Assembly: GCA_018993265.1 (NCBI GenBank)
Contig: JAGKSW010000076.1
Location: 1-43,703 of the forward strand
Origin: Nostoc sp. TH1S01
GTDB lineage: Bacteria > Cyanobacteriota > Cyanobacteriia > Cyanobacteriales > Nostocaceae
Direction of reading: 5' to 3'
DNA length: 43,703 nt
The position numbers and the translations under genes are program-made. Shown here one piece after another: positions 7,502 to 16,158 of this stretch (the stretch's first letter is position 1; every line of letters begins with the position of its first letter). The notes under the pieces were generated by a model. It saw nothing but the letters and a program-made list of their open reading frames with translations. It was not told the origin of the DNA and did no database searches.

Positions 7502-7742
7502 TTCTTTGCCTCCACAAAAAAGATGATGTTAATTAATACACATGGAAATAGAATCAACGCTGCAAATCTGAAATGTCTCTCTTATATTGTGTATTTATAT
7601 CTTCGTAAATCAAGGTTTTATAGCTCATCTTTTAGACACAATTCAAGGAGTTTCGTCTATAAAAGCAGGAATATTTTTTTAATGTCAACGTTTAAGAACC
7701 AAATCTAATTCTGGACATAAAATCCAACAGTAAAAGATTAAC

Positions 7743-7776
7743 CAAAAAAAATAGAGGCACGATATTTCATGCCTCT
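7743..7776 (-). terminator. Rho-independent terminator of the M16 peptidase operon
   Basis: agaggca (7753-7759) pairs with tgcctct (7770-7776), followed on the minus strand by a run of eight T (7744-7751). It lies about 135 nt past the stop at 7910. The remaining sequence 7502-7740 shows no credible gene. Confidence 0.7.
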
Positions 7777-7909
7777 CAAATACAGGTATAAGGGAAAGAA
7801 TAAAAACGACTATGACATAGTTACAAATTAGTACTCTTCCCCTACACCCCACACCCCTATACCCTTACACCCAGTCCTGACAAGGTTTTCACCTTTACAA
7901 GCGTGACAT

Positions 7910-9394
7910 TCAATTCTTAGCCTGTGATGGCGAACCAGGAATTGTTACATCTATGGGTGTTACTTGTTTGGCTAAACCTGTTAACGGTGGTTGAATGGTG
8001 GTTTGATTTCCGACAACTAAAGTTATCAGGTTGTCTGGTTTGAGGTATTGCTTGGCTACCCGTTGCACATCGGCGGCGGTGGTGGCGGCGACGGCTTTTT
8101 GATAACGAAACAAAAAGTCTGATGGGTAGCCGTAATATTCATAGCGCATTAACCGTGATAAGGTTTGGCCGGGGTCTTGAAAATTAAACACAAAAGAATT
8201 GAGGGTAGATTCTTTGGCAAAAGCCAGTTCTTGGGCTGTTACAGGCTGTGCTTGAATGCGCTTAATTTCGGCTTGTAAGGATTTTACAAACTGGACGGTA
8301 GCATCAGAACGGGTTTGTCCGCCAGCCAAGAAAATACCGGGATAATCAAAGCGGGGACTCCAGTAACCATATACAGAGTAAGCTAAACCTTGGCGCGATC
8401 GCACTTCATTAAATAAGCGTCCACCAAAACCATTTAACACCCCATTCAAAACATCCAGTGCGGCATAGTCGGGGCTGTCGAATTGTCCGCCTAAATGCCC
8501 TAGAAGTACACTACTTTGAGTTAACTGGGGTTGATTGACAAAAAATACTCCGCCTTTGTTGGCTGGGGAAACCTCTGGTAACTGGGGTTTAGTGATTTTG
8601 GGGTTACGTTGCCAATTACCTAATTTAGCTTGAATGAGCGATCGCATTTTTTTACTATCAAAATCGCCCACAATCCCCAAAATTATATTATTGGGGTGAA
8701 AGTATTGCTGGTAAAACTGGACTAAATCTTCCCGGTTAATTTTATCCAATGTGGCATATTCCACAGTCCGCGCATAGGGACTTTCTTTGCCATAAACCAA
8801 TTTCTTGAATTCTCGACTAGCAATCCCATTAGGATCATCATTGCGTCGCGCAATCCCGCCTTTTCCCTGTGTCTTGGCTAAATCCAGTTTATCTTGGGCA
8901 AATACTGGTTCCCGCAGCACTTCTGCAAACAGGCCAAACACCGTTTCCACATCTTCAGTTAACGCATCAAAACTAGCACTTCCTGAACCTTCACCAATAC
9001 TAGTTTCTACAGATGCAGCCCGTTGTTCTAATATTTCGTTGAGTTCATCTGGTGAATGCTTTTTCGTTCCCCCAGTCCGCATGACTGCACCTGTCATACC
9101 AGCTAACCCAACTTTATCGGCTGCTTCCCAACGGCTACCAGTCCGCACCAAGGCTGAACCACTTACTAACGGCAATTCATGATCCTCTACTAAATACACA
9201 ACTAGGCCGTTTTGTAAAACAAAGCGTTCATATTTGGGTAACTTGACCGCAGGTAAAGCTGGTAATTTTAAATCTGTGTAATGTTTGGCTGCTGTTGTCG
9301 CCGCTAAAGAAAAGTCAAAAGTCAAAAGTAAAAAGGCAAAGGCAAACATGACAACATAAATTAACCTTTTACCATGTAATAGTTGGAATTTCAT
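7910..9394 (-). CDS. M16-family (insulinase-like) protein, non-catalytic partner
   Basis: About 494 aa from ATG 9394, with a signal peptide (KRLIYVVMFAFAFLLLTF, then SLAATTA). Two M16 domains follow: the first begins at YERFVLQNGLVVYLVEDH, the second carries the M16_C-type segment around NQPQLTQSSVLLGHLGG. At the place of the zinc motif HxxEH it reads GLAGMTGAVM, so the zinc ligands are missing. Paired M16 genes in which one lacks the motif are common, the partner supplying catalysis. An ATG at 9478 would overlap the upstream stop and add 28 Arg/Lys/Gly-rich residues encoded by a dispersed repeat. The inner start begins directly at a normal signal peptide, so it is preferred. Confidence 0.85.
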   Translation of the reverse strand: MKFQLLHGKRLIYVVMFAFAFLLLTFDFSLAATTAAKHYTDLKLPALPAVKLPKYERFVLQNGLVVYLVEDHELPLVSGSALVRTGSRWEAADKVGLAGMTGAVMRTGGTKKHSPDELNEILEQRAASVETSIGEGSGSASFDALTEDVETVFGLFAEVLREPVFAQDKLDLAKTQGKGGIARRNDDPNGIASREFKKLVYGKESPYARTVEYATLDKINREDLVQFYQQYFHPNNIILGIVGDFDSKKMRSLIQAKLGNWQRNPKITKPQLPEVSPANKGGVFFVNQPQLTQSSVLLGHLGGQFDSPDYAALDVLNGVLNGFGGRLFNEVRSRQGLAYSVYGYWSPRFDYPGIFLAGGQTRSDATVQFVKSLQAEIKRIQAQPVTAQELAFAKESTLNSFVFNFQDPGQTLSRLMRYEYYGYPSDFLFRYQKAVAATTAADVQRVAKQYLKPDNLITLVVGNQTTIQPPLTGLAKQVTPIDVTIPGSPSQAKN

Positions 9395-9437
9395 CGACCT
9401 CTTACCCTTCACCTGATATTTATATCTGTGCATATCT

Positions 9438-9476
9438 CTTCCTTCGCGCCCTTTGCGTCCTTTGCGGTTCGTTTTC
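9438..9476. repeat. Dispersed repeat (cttcgcgccctttgcgtc type)
   Basis: A short sequence family seen again at about 18134-18157 plus 18314-18320, where it is split by an insertion. Here it fills the gap between the two M16 genes and creates an apparent N-terminal extension of the downstream gene. Confidence 0.6.
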
Positions 9477-11106
9477 ATCCTTGTTTCGACAACAACTTAC
9501 CAATGGTGCGATTTTCGGGGGTAAACGCTGCTTTGGCGACTCGCTGAATATCCGCCGGAGTTACCGCCGCAATTTCATCCAATTGCTTGAACAAGTTTTG
9601 CCAATCACCCGTTTTTACTTCATATTCCAACAACAACTGTGCCATTCCTGTATTAGAATCAAGGCTGCGGAGTAAATCGGCTCTGGCTTGAGTTTTCACC
9701 CGCTGTAATTCAGTGGCTGTGACTGGTTGAGTTTTTAGGTTATCAATTTCTTGACGTAAACCTGTGGCTAACTCATCCACAGTATGTCCAGGAGCCGTCA
9801 GGGCATAAAATAGCATCAAATTAGGATATTTATCTCCGGGAAAACCGCTATAACCTTGGGCTGTCAGGGCTAATTGTTGTTTTTCAACTAAAGATTTATA
9901 CAACCTGGAAGTGCGCCCTTCACTCAACAGTCGGCTGATAATTTCATAAACAGCGTTATCTGGATGAGTAATTGCCGGACGGTGATAACCTTCTAAATAC
10001 CAAGGTTGGGAAGGTAATTCTAAAGTGACTTGGCGTGTTTCGGTTTGCTTGGGTTCTACAGGAACTTGGGATTTTGGTTTAGGTTTGCTGGGAAAACGCC
10101 CAAAGTAAATTTGTGCGAGTCGTTTGACTTCGTTAGGGTTAACATCACCGACAATTGCGATCGCTAAATTATTTGGTGCATAGTAAGTATCAAAAAACTG
10201 CTTTACATCTGTAGGTGTGAGGTTGCGGATATCTTCGTCATAACCAATCACAGGCCTTCTGTATGGATGAACTTTATACGCCGCATCGATGAATTTCTCC
10301 ACCATCAGCCCGATAGGTGAATTCTCCACCCGTAAGCGCCGTTCTTCCAAAATCACATCTTTTTCTTTATAAAACTCCCGACTGAGTACAGGTTCTAAAA
10401 ATCGCTCAGACTCCAGGGACATCCAAAGTTCTAACTTATTAGATGGAAAGCTGTAAAAATAACGGGTGGCTTCGGTGGAAGTATTAGCATTTAAGCCTAC
10501 ACCTCCCGCTTGTTCCACAATTTGCCCCATTTCGTTTTGCTTAACTAGCTTGACGGCTTGGGCTTCCACCTGCTTAAATTCAGCCTGTAACCGCGCCACA
10601 TCAGCTTTTTTATTATCTGCCTTAGCGGTTCTAATTTGGCTATCTAACTGTTCTAGGCGTTCTAAGAGCGGTTTTTCAGCTTTGTAATCTGTAGTACCAA
10701 TCCGTTGCGTACCTTTAAAAGCCAAATGTTCTAGAAAATGTGCCACGCCTGTTTTACCATCAGGCTCATCCACACCACCAACATCAGCGTAGGTCAAAAA
10801 AGAAACTACAGGCGCTTGATGGCGTTCTAAAACAATGAACTTCATCCCATTGTCCAATTGAAATTTCGTCAATTGCTTGACTACTCGATCTAAATAAGGC
10901 TGAATCGAGCTTTTCTCTGGTGGTTTGCTGGGTTGGACGGTGCGTGGTGGCGGTGGTGCAGTTTGAGTTTGCGCCACCGCCATTTCTGGTAAAGAACCCG
11001 AAACTAAAATTGTGACAGCAAAAAAGGTAATAAACAGCCGCAACAGTTTTAGCGATAGGTGATTTGACCAATTTAAAACTGTTCTCAGGCTACGCAAATG
11101 ATTCAT
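9475..11106 (-). CDS. M16-family zinc metallopeptidase, catalytic partner
   Basis: About 543 aa from ATG 11106 with a signal peptide or N-terminal anchor (LKLLRLFITFFAVTILVSG) and a Pro-rich spacer (PPPPRTVQPSKPPEK). The zinc site HFLEH lies in TGVAHFLEHLAFKGT, with downstream acidic residues in the usual M16 distance. A charged, probably coiled insert (DSQIRTAKADNKKADVARLQ) follows. A second M16 domain contains the Arg/Tyr-rich segment LLSEGRTSRLYKSLVEKQQL. It likely acts on peptides outside the cytoplasmic membrane together with the motif-less partner encoded just downstream. The longer reading from 11205 would start inside a heptamer repeat and is rejected. Confidence 0.88.
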   Translation of the reverse strand: MNHLRSLRTVLNWSNHLSLKLLRLFITFFAVTILVSGSLPEMAVAQTQTAPPPPRTVQPSKPPEKSSIQPYLDRVVKQLTKFQLDNGMKFIVLERHQAPVVSFLTYADVGGVDEPDGKTGVAHFLEHLAFKGTQRIGTTDYKAEKPLLERLEQLDSQIRTAKADNKKADVARLQAEFKQVEAQAVKLVKQNEMGQIVEQAGGVGLNANTSTEATRYFYSFPSNKLELWMSLESERFLEPVLSREFYKEKDVILEERRLRVENSPIGLMVEKFIDAAYKVHPYRRPVIGYDEDIRNLTPTDVKQFFDTYYAPNNLAIAIVGDVNPNEVKRLAQIYFGRFPSKPKPKSQVPVEPKQTETRQVTLELPSQPWYLEGYHRPAITHPDNAVYEIISRLLSEGRTSRLYKSLVEKQQLALTAQGYSGFPGDKYPNLMLFYALTAPGHTVDELATGLRQEIDNLKTQPVTATELQRVKTQARADLLRSLDSNTGMAQLLLEYEVKTGDWQNLFKQLDEIAAVTPADIQRVAKAAFTPENRTIGKLLSKQG

Positions 11107-11120
11107 AAGCAATAATTTGG

Positions 11121-11153
11121 TTGAAGTATGAAGTATGAAGTGTGAAGTCTGAA
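11121..11153. repeat. Heptamer short tandem repeat
   Basis: Copies of tgaagta/tgaagtg in tandem, a typical short tandemly repeated repetitive (STRR) sequence of heterocystous cyanobacteria. It lies just upstream of the M16 start. Confidence 0.7.
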
Positions 11154-11190
11154 ATATTGTATCCGCTTGATTACTTATGCCAACCTTCAA

Positions 11191-11541
11191 ACCCCACCCC
11201 GCCAAAGCTGTGCTTCGTCTCCCCTCCCCGTGAACCTAACGTGTACACACAAGCCGAAATTGTTAGGTTGAAGCCATTCCCGCCTAGAACTAAAGTTCCA
11301 GGCTCATAGCCAAAGTCTACTGAAGTAGACTGGAATAAAATTTTTATTGAGTCCTCTTGAGAGGACTTGTGCTATGAGACTCGGAATTTATTCCGAGGCG
11401 GGACAGATGCACCACACGAAGATTTTGGTCTACACCGTAGCCTTTTTAAGGCGGGATCAAAACGCTACTAGGCAACTTTATCAGACTTGTGTGTACACGG
11501 TAGCCCCGTTCACGGGCAAGGGAGAGGTTTGGGGGTGGGGT
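11191..11541. repeat. Nested inverted-repeat element, about 350 bp
   Basis: Outer arms accccacccc (11191-11200) and ggggtggggt (11532-11541). Inside these are cccgtgaac (11228-11236) with gttcacggg and gtgtacacacaag with cttgtgtgtacac. The innermost part is the cloverleaf at 11279-11402. No credible gene is inside. It occupies most of the 660-bp gap between the M16 operon and the TetR gene. Confidence 0.6.
11279..11402. repeat. Cloverleaf-like palindrome, copy 1
   Basis: Closing stem cccgcct/aggcggg. Hairpin gaact-aa-agttc. Inner stem ctcatagc (11303-11310)/gctatgag (11371-11378) enclosing hairpins agtctact/agtagact (11314-11331) and agtcctct/agaggact (11350-11367). Last hairpin ctcggaat/attccgag (11380-11397). 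All stems are perfect. A related copy lies at 13014-13140. Confidence 0.75.
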
Positions 11542-11766
11542 GCAATGATTGTGGAAATCATAACTAATCAACTGGACTTGATAGAACAATAAATTTTATC
11601 TTTCATCTTTTACACTTCAGACTGGTGTTGTCAAATTCCCCATCCAGAGAAACAGGCAAATAATTGGGCAGGGCGTTAATCTTGTATTAAGCTTTCCGTG
11701 CTTTTTGTACTCGACGTTAGACAATAATGCTACCAATCGTGTTCCGGAAATCACACCGTAACTGTT

Positions 11767-12381
11767 ATGCGAGTTTTTAATTCTCCCCCACCTTCAGAAG
11801 CACAAACACGCACCCGCATTTTACAAGCGGCCAGGCGGCTATTTGCCTCACAAGGATTTGATGGTACAACTACCCGCGATTTAGCCCAAGCTGCTGGCGT
11901 GGCTGAGGGTACGTTATTTCGGCATTTTCCCAATAAAAAAGCAATTTTGGTGGAGGTAGCGACAGCTGGCTGGGTGGAGATATTAACGGATTTGCTAACA
12001 GAATTGAGTGAAATGGGCAGCTATAAGGCCGTAGCGCAAGTAATGCGCCGAAGGATGTGGAATTTCCAGAAAAATGCTGATTTGATGCGGGTGTGTTTTA
12101 TGGAAGTGCAGTTTCACCCCGATTTACGCGATCGCATTCAAATCGAAGTTATTAATAAAATGACAGATGTAGCCGAAGCCTTCTTTCAAACGGCAATGGA
12201 TAAAGGCATTTATCGCCAAACCGATGCCAAACTTGTTGCTAAAGTATTTTTAGGGATGTTTGCGATCGCAGGTTTTTCTAACAACACCCTCATGGAACCC
12301 GACGCTTCTCCCCAAGAAATGCAGCAGATGGCCGAAGGACTCGCTGATATTTTTCTCAATGGAGTATTAGTGAAGGAGTAG
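11767..12381 (+). CDS. TetR/AcrR-family transcriptional regulator
   Basis: 204 aa. The helix-turn-helix spans about residues 13-60: RTRILQAARRLFASQGFDGT, TTRDLAQAAGVAEGTLFRHF, then PNKKAILVEVA. A variable ligand-binding alpha domain follows. It probably represses a target gene until a small molecule binds. Its neighbours, a minus-strand DUF4332 gene and the M16 operon, give no clear regulon. The start ATG at 11767 has no strong ribosome site but directly precedes the conserved domain. Confidence 0.88.
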   Translation: MRVFNSPPPSEAQTRTRILQAARRLFASQGFDGTTTRDLAQAAGVAEGTLFRHFPNKKAILVEVATAGWVEILTDLLTELSEMGSYKAVAQVMRRRMWNFQKNADLMRVCFMEVQFHPDLRDRIQIEVINKMTDVAEAFFQTAMDKGIYRQTDAKLVAKVFLGMFAIAGFSNNTLMEPDASPQEMQQMAEGLADIFLNGVLVKE

Positions 12382-12486
12382 GGGAGGAGATGAGGGAGAC
12401 AAGGAAGACAAGGGGGAGCCACTGCGTTGGGCGGCTCTGCCGACTTGAAGCAAATGGCGTGACACAAGAGAATACCTGAGTGACAA

Positions 12487-12527
12487 CTCAGCACTCAGCA
12501 CTCAGTACTCAGCACTCAGCACTCCCT
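12487..12527. repeat. Heptamer tandem repeat (actcagc)
   Basis: Six near-perfect copies of cagcact/cagtact. The stop codon of the adjacent minus-strand gene (12502) lies inside it, so the last residues (VLSAEY) are encoded by the repeat. Confidence 0.75.
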
Positions 12528-12954
12528 TAGCTTGTTGACTCCATTGCTGGACTAACTCAATTGATGGACACAAATCTCGTCGTTGCAAGGTTGCTACTTG
12601 CAAACGCATAATTTGTCTGTGCAATCTATGGCTGGGAGTTTGCACTAATTGCGCTACAGAACCGATTCCTGCATGAAGCAACAAGCCACAATATTGTGTA
12701 CCAACACTAGGAATGCGAGATAAATCAGCTAGTGCTACCCATTTATTGACATACTGAAGATGAACTTGTAATTTACTAGCTAACGCTAATCTAGCTTCCA
12801 AAGTTTTGCCTTGGTGAAATAGGCTGCGTGTAGTTTTAATTCCGCAAATTTGTAGTTGAGATTGTTCTTCTTGACTCAATCCCGGTAATTGTTCAATCGG
12901 CCAGTCGCTAGATTGAATCAAACTTCGGCTTCTATCTATAGGTTTAGTAGACAT
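12502..12954 (-). CDS. DUF4332 helix-hairpin-helix protein
   Basis: About 150 aa from ATG 12954. The nine preceding bases offer only a TTG. Helix-hairpin-helix-like segments are visible: LPGLSQEEQSQLQICGIKTT with LFHQ, then LSRIPSVGTQYCGLLLHAGI with SVAQLVQ. This is the pattern of the DUF4332 family, whose members are predicted to bind nucleic acid. No catalytic residues are apparent. The 3' end runs into a heptamer repeat that supplies the C-terminal residues. Confidence 0.75.
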   Translation of the reverse strand: MSTKPIDRSRSLIQSSDWPIEQLPGLSQEEQSQLQICGIKTTRSLFHQGKTLEARLALASKLQVHLQYVNKWVALADLSRIPSVGTQYCGLLLHAGIGSVAQLVQTPSHRLHRQIMRLQVATLQRRDLCPSIELVQQWSQQAKGVLSAEY

Positions 12955-13013
12955 TGTTGACAATAAAGTATGGGTTTGGAAATAGGGAGTCTACAGTGTA
13001 CATACAAGCCATT

Positions 13014-13140
13014 CCCGCCTTGAACTCAAGTTCAAGACTAATAGCTCAAGTCTACTCAAGTAGACTCAAAAACATTGGATATATTTAGTCATCTTCAGAT
13101 GACTTTTGCTATGAGCAAGGAACTTAAGTTCCTTGCGAGA
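13014..13140. repeat. Cloverleaf-like palindrome, copy 2
   Basis: Same layout as the element at 11279: cccgcct, hairpin ttgaact/agttcaa, inner stem ctaatagc/gctatgag (one mismatch), hairpins agtctact/agtagact and agtcatct/agatgact, and a 20-bp perfect palindrome at 13116-13135. The closing stem has decayed on the right. Confidence 0.7.
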
Positions 13141-13211
13141 CATGAGTTATACGTTAAGTCACCTTCCCGCAGGGTACAGCCCGCCCATACACTCTAACAC
13201 CCTTCAGATTT

Positions 13212-13793
13212 TCACTTCTTCCCTAAATTCCGCTTCATTTCTTCCAACTCGTCTTCTGTTTCCCAACGGCGAAACTTTTCTTCTAAGTCATCAAAAGTTC
13301 TCGAACTACTTGTAGAAGAATTCCACCAACCATTAGTTTCTATACGCTGTTGTTGAGCTTGAGCTTGAGCGCGTGCTGTTTGTGCTTCTGCGGCTTTGGC
13401 TTGAACTTCCTGTCTGCGTACCTGGATTTTTCGCAATAATTCTTGAGATTGATTCAGGCGTTCTTTCAACCCTTGCATGTGTCCCCATTTTTGGTTTCCT
13501 TCCCGCAATAGGGCTGCTTCTCGTTCTTGGGCAGCGGTGGCTAAATCTTGCCTACCCGCATCTTTGGCTTTTTGCACACGAATGTGCCAACGCTGAATTT
13601 CTTGGGCGGTGGAGAGAATATCATCTTGCGATCGCTTTTCTTGGACTTGTAAATCTGCTATTAGCTTTAAAGTATCCTCTTCTTGCTGACGTAGTTGCTC
13701 TAACAGCGCCTCTAACTCCAAATGTGGATTATTACGCAAGAATTCTTCTAAACGGTTTTCTAAAAACCGACTCAAATCATCAAATAAGCCCAC
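13212..13793 (-). CDS. TIGR04376-family coiled-coil protein
   Basis: About 193 aa from GTG 13793, chosen because ggag lies 8-9 nt upstream and the product then begins (M)GLFDDLSRFLENRLEEFLRN, the usual start of this cyanobacterial family. A reading from 13859 would add 22 unrelated residues. The middle is a long charged coiled coil with Gln/Ala-rich heptads (about 30-150), and the C-terminal part is acidic. It is related in look to PspA/Vipp-type coiled coils but shorter. Function is unknown. Confidence 0.8.
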   Translation of the reverse strand: MGLFDDLSRFLENRLEEFLRNNPHLELEALLEQLRQQEEDTLKLIADLQVQEKRSQDDILSTAQEIQRWHIRVQKAKDAGRQDLATAAQEREAALLREGNQKWGHMQGLKERLNQSQELLRKIQVRRQEVQAKAAEAQTARAQAQAQQQRIETNGWWNSSTSSSRTFDDLEEKFRRWETEDELEEMKRNLGKK

Positions 13794-13997
13794 TGCCAGA
13801 ACTCCAGGGTTGGGTGTGACTATTTTATTGTAGTAATTATCAACGTGGACGAAAATCACTCTTGTGATTTCTAGTTGCGGTCAACGATACAGGACTGACG
13901 CAAAAATTCCCACAAAGCTTAATTTATCGTAGACGTGCAGTAGCTTCCCATAGGGTGAACGCCAAGAAATCATAGAGTCTGCGTACGTCCTAGATAT

Positions 13998-14882
13998 TTA
14001 TAAATGCTGCTGTAATAGACCAATCATGACTTCTGGTAATTCTAGATGAGGCAGTACTCCAGCATCAGCGATCGCATAAAATTTTGCCACAGTATTTGGA
14101 TTCAAATTTGCCAACCTCCGCCCTAATTTTATACTAGTAAATTGTGCTTCTTCACCCCAAAAAAACACAGTGGGAATTGTTAACTGTTGCAGATACAAAC
14201 TTAAATCAAAATACAAGTCACCCCGCAAAAATGCCAAGGCGGCAAATCTGGCATTAGGTTGTTGTCCAGAAGTTAAATAAGCGGCTACCATTTCTGGTGA
14301 AATACGTTCGGGTTTAGCAAACAAAAAACTTTGTAAAAAATTCTGTACTGCCAATTCATTTTCTGCACCCAAAGTATAGATTAAACTATCTATCAGTGGT
14401 GTATTAATCACAGAAAGTGGTAGCCTGCGTCCAGCACCTTGACCAAAGTCATCAAACCCAGAAGGACACACTAAATATAATGATTGAAATAATTGTGGCT
14501 GAGTAATAGCTAAACGAATAGTTAAAGCAGCCGTCAGCGATGAGGCGATAACTGTTACAGGTTGGCGACAAGTTTGAGTAATAAATTCAGCCAGTGTCGT
14601 CAAATAATCCTTAATTTGATAATCGCGTACAGGGTGTGCAGAATCTCCCCAACCAATTAAATCAGGCGCTAAAATCCGATATTTGGCTGCAAAAGCTGGG
14701 TACACCTTCGACCATTCATAAGCCGAAGCCCCACCCCCAAAATTATGTAGAAATAATAGTGGCGATAAATCTTCACTATCAGCATTTAACCAAGGTGCAG
14801 ATGTCTGAGTATAATACACCATCGCTCCCAAGGTAGTATGAATCACTTTCTGCCCAAAGCCAGGAGGTTGAAACTGAAGCAT
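13998..14882 (-). CDS. Alpha/beta-fold hydrolase
   Basis: 294 aa with the alpha/beta hydrolase order: oxyanion region LLFLHNFGGGASAYEW, then APDLIGWGDSAHP, and a nucleophile elbow reading VIASSLTAAL, where the usual GxSxG is degenerate (ASSLT). A probable acid lies in FFWGEEAQ and the catalytic His in GVLPHLELPE. Substrate is unknown. Such proteins sit next to many cyanobacterial genes as esterase- or dehalogenase-like enzymes. The ATG is preceded by a heptamer repeat without a clear ribosome site. Confidence 0.85.
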   Translation of the reverse strand: MLQFQPPGFGQKVIHTTLGAMVYYTQTSAPWLNADSEDLSPLLFLHNFGGGASAYEWSKVYPAFAAKYRILAPDLIGWGDSAHPVRDYQIKDYLTTLAEFITQTCRQPVTVIASSLTAALTIRLAITQPQLFQSLYLVCPSGFDDFGQGAGRRLPLSVINTPLIDSLIYTLGAENELAVQNFLQSFLFAKPERISPEMVAAYLTSGQQPNARFAALAFLRGDLYFDLSLYLQQLTIPTVFFWGEEAQFTSIKLGRRLANLNPNTVAKFYAIADAGVLPHLELPEVMIGLLQQHL

Positions 14883-14887
14883 AAAAA

Positions 14888-14931
14888 GTGTGAAGTATGA
14901 AGTGTGAAGTGTGAAGTATGAAATATGAAGT
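14888..14931. repeat. Heptamer short tandem repeat
   Basis: Six tandem tgaagtg/tgaagta/tgaaata units directly upstream of the hydrolase start. Same family as the repeat at 11121. Confidence 0.75.
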
Positions 14932-15005
14932 CAAGATAGTCCTAAATAATTTACAAACATCTCTCTCCCTTCCCTTGTCTCCCTTCCAGCAAAATGATCA
15001 AAAAT

Positions 15006-15503
15006 CTAGCGATTATCACGCGTAATATGAGTTAATTCATTTAAATTGTCGCCACTAATTTTATAAGCATTGCCAAAACCAAGCACAAAACGGCCTGAAC
15101 TGGGAATGAGTAGAAAAATCCGAAAGTCACCCAAGCTTTTTAAAACTTCAATCATTTCGCCAAAGCGTTCTTGAAGTTGGTCAACAACTTTATTCCAAGT
15201 GTCTGTATCTCGTTCTATTAAAGTCGCAGTACAATCAAAAGTTAAACGACGACGAGCAAAAATGTTATTACTTTTTGTTTCATCTTCAATAAATAAAATA
15301 CTCACACGGGGATTAGCATAAATATTTTGTGTGTGGGCTGCCAAGTCACTGATATAAATATAAATATTTTTGGCTTCGTCACTGACGAAAGGTGCATAAC
15401 TACTATTAGGTATGCCTTCTGGACTGACAGTGCTAATAATGACACTTTGAAACTCTTGCAGAAAACTAGCGTATTCAGCTTGAGCTTTTTCTAGTTGGCT
15501 CAT
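15006..15503 (-). CDS. HugZ-like pyridoxamine 5'-phosphate oxidase-fold protein
   Basis: 165 aa with a split-barrel flavin/heme-binding fold: FQSVIISTVSPEGIPNSSYA, YIYISDLAAHTQNI, NPRVSILFIEDE and ARRRLTFDCTATLIER, and near the end SSGRFVLGFGNAYKISG. This pattern fits the HugZ group, linked to heme use or breakdown in other bacteria. The length is near that of the minimal domain, without the extra C-terminal domain of the longer members. The ATG at 15503 follows taagtttttgtatg-rich sequence. It stands alone between divergent units. Confidence 0.82.
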   Translation of the reverse strand: MSQLEKAQAEYASFLQEFQSVIISTVSPEGIPNSSYAPFVSDEAKNIYIYISDLAAHTQNIYANPRVSILFIEDETKSNNIFARRRLTFDCTATLIERDTDTWNKVVDQLQERFGEMIEVLKSLGDFRIFLLIPSSGRFVLGFGNAYKISGDNLNELTHITRDNR

Positions 15504-15721
15504 AAGTAAGTTTTTGTATGATTAGCAACATTTAAGCAAGTATTTTAGCGTTTTTGGGCGATCGCAAAAACACCAATTTATTGTACCTACTTCCTCATCT
15601 TGAAGACCAAATCGGAATTAGCTATAGACATCGCCAAAATCCTATCAATGATTGGCAAGTTTTGACGAGATTGCGAAAACCATTATTCCTTAGATGTGCC
15701 TACACTATATCTACCCTAAAA

Positions 15722-15740
15722 TATAGTACCTAGTGCTATA
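15722..15740. promoter_or_regulatory. Imperfect palindrome, candidate operator of the toxin-antitoxin pair
   Basis: tatagtacctagtgctata has arms tatagtac and gtgctata, with one mismatch. It lies 23 nt before the toxin start and overlaps the expected promoter. Type II antitoxins of the XRE class commonly bind such sites. Binding here is inferred. Confidence 0.5.
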
Positions 15741-15762
15741 CTTTAACCAAAGATACTATAAA

Positions 15763-16158
15763 ATGAAAATTTACAAAAACCGTACTTTTGACCGTTGGGC
15801 GCGAAAGGAAGGCTTAAATGATCTTAGTCTCTGTAACGCTGCAAACGAAATGGCAGCAGGGCTTTATGATGCTGACCTGGGAGGTGGATTGTTTAAAAAA
15901 CGCATAGCAAAACCAGGGAAAGGTAAGAGTGGTGGATTTCGGACACTAGTAGCTACTAATAATGAAGATCGTTGGTTTTTTATTTTTGGCTTTTCAAAAA
16001 ACGAACGCAGTAACATTGACAAAGATGAAGAAGAAGCTCTGAAAATGTTATCCAAGCAATTACTTGCTTATACACTAGAAGAGCTTGAGCAGGCGAAAAA
16101 TAGTAATGCGTTAATAGAGGTGATTTGTAATGCGGAAGAAAAAATCAGCAATTCTTGA
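15763..16158 (+). CDS. RelE/HigB-like toxin of a type II toxin-antitoxin system
   Basis: 131 aa from ATG 15763. A GTG at 15733 would add ten residues lying in the operator. It reads MKIYKNRTFDRWARKEGL, then LCNAANEMAAGLYDADLGGG and LFKKRIAKPGKGKSGGFRT, followed by DRWFFIFGFSKNERSNI. Those blocks are typical of the RelE-like PF06296 family, often paired with XRE antitoxins encoded downstream. Members are predicted ribosome-dependent mRNA interferases. The gene overlaps the antitoxin by 29 nt, as expected for translational coupling. Confidence 0.87.
   Translation: MKIYKNRTFDRWARKEGLNDLSLCNAANEMAAGLYDADLGGGLFKKRIAKPGKGKSGGFRTLVATNNEDRWFFIFGFSKNERSNIDKDEEEALKMLSKQLLAYTLEELEQAKNSNALIEVICNAEEKISNS

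Noticed and set aside
7523-7708. 61-codon plus-strand open frame upstream of the 7226 peptide gene
   Set aside because: AT-rich, without ribosome site, and placed in the promoter region of the divergent gene.
11347-11592. 81-codon open frame
   Set aside because: It lies in the nested inverted repeat 11191-11541 and has no family resemblance.
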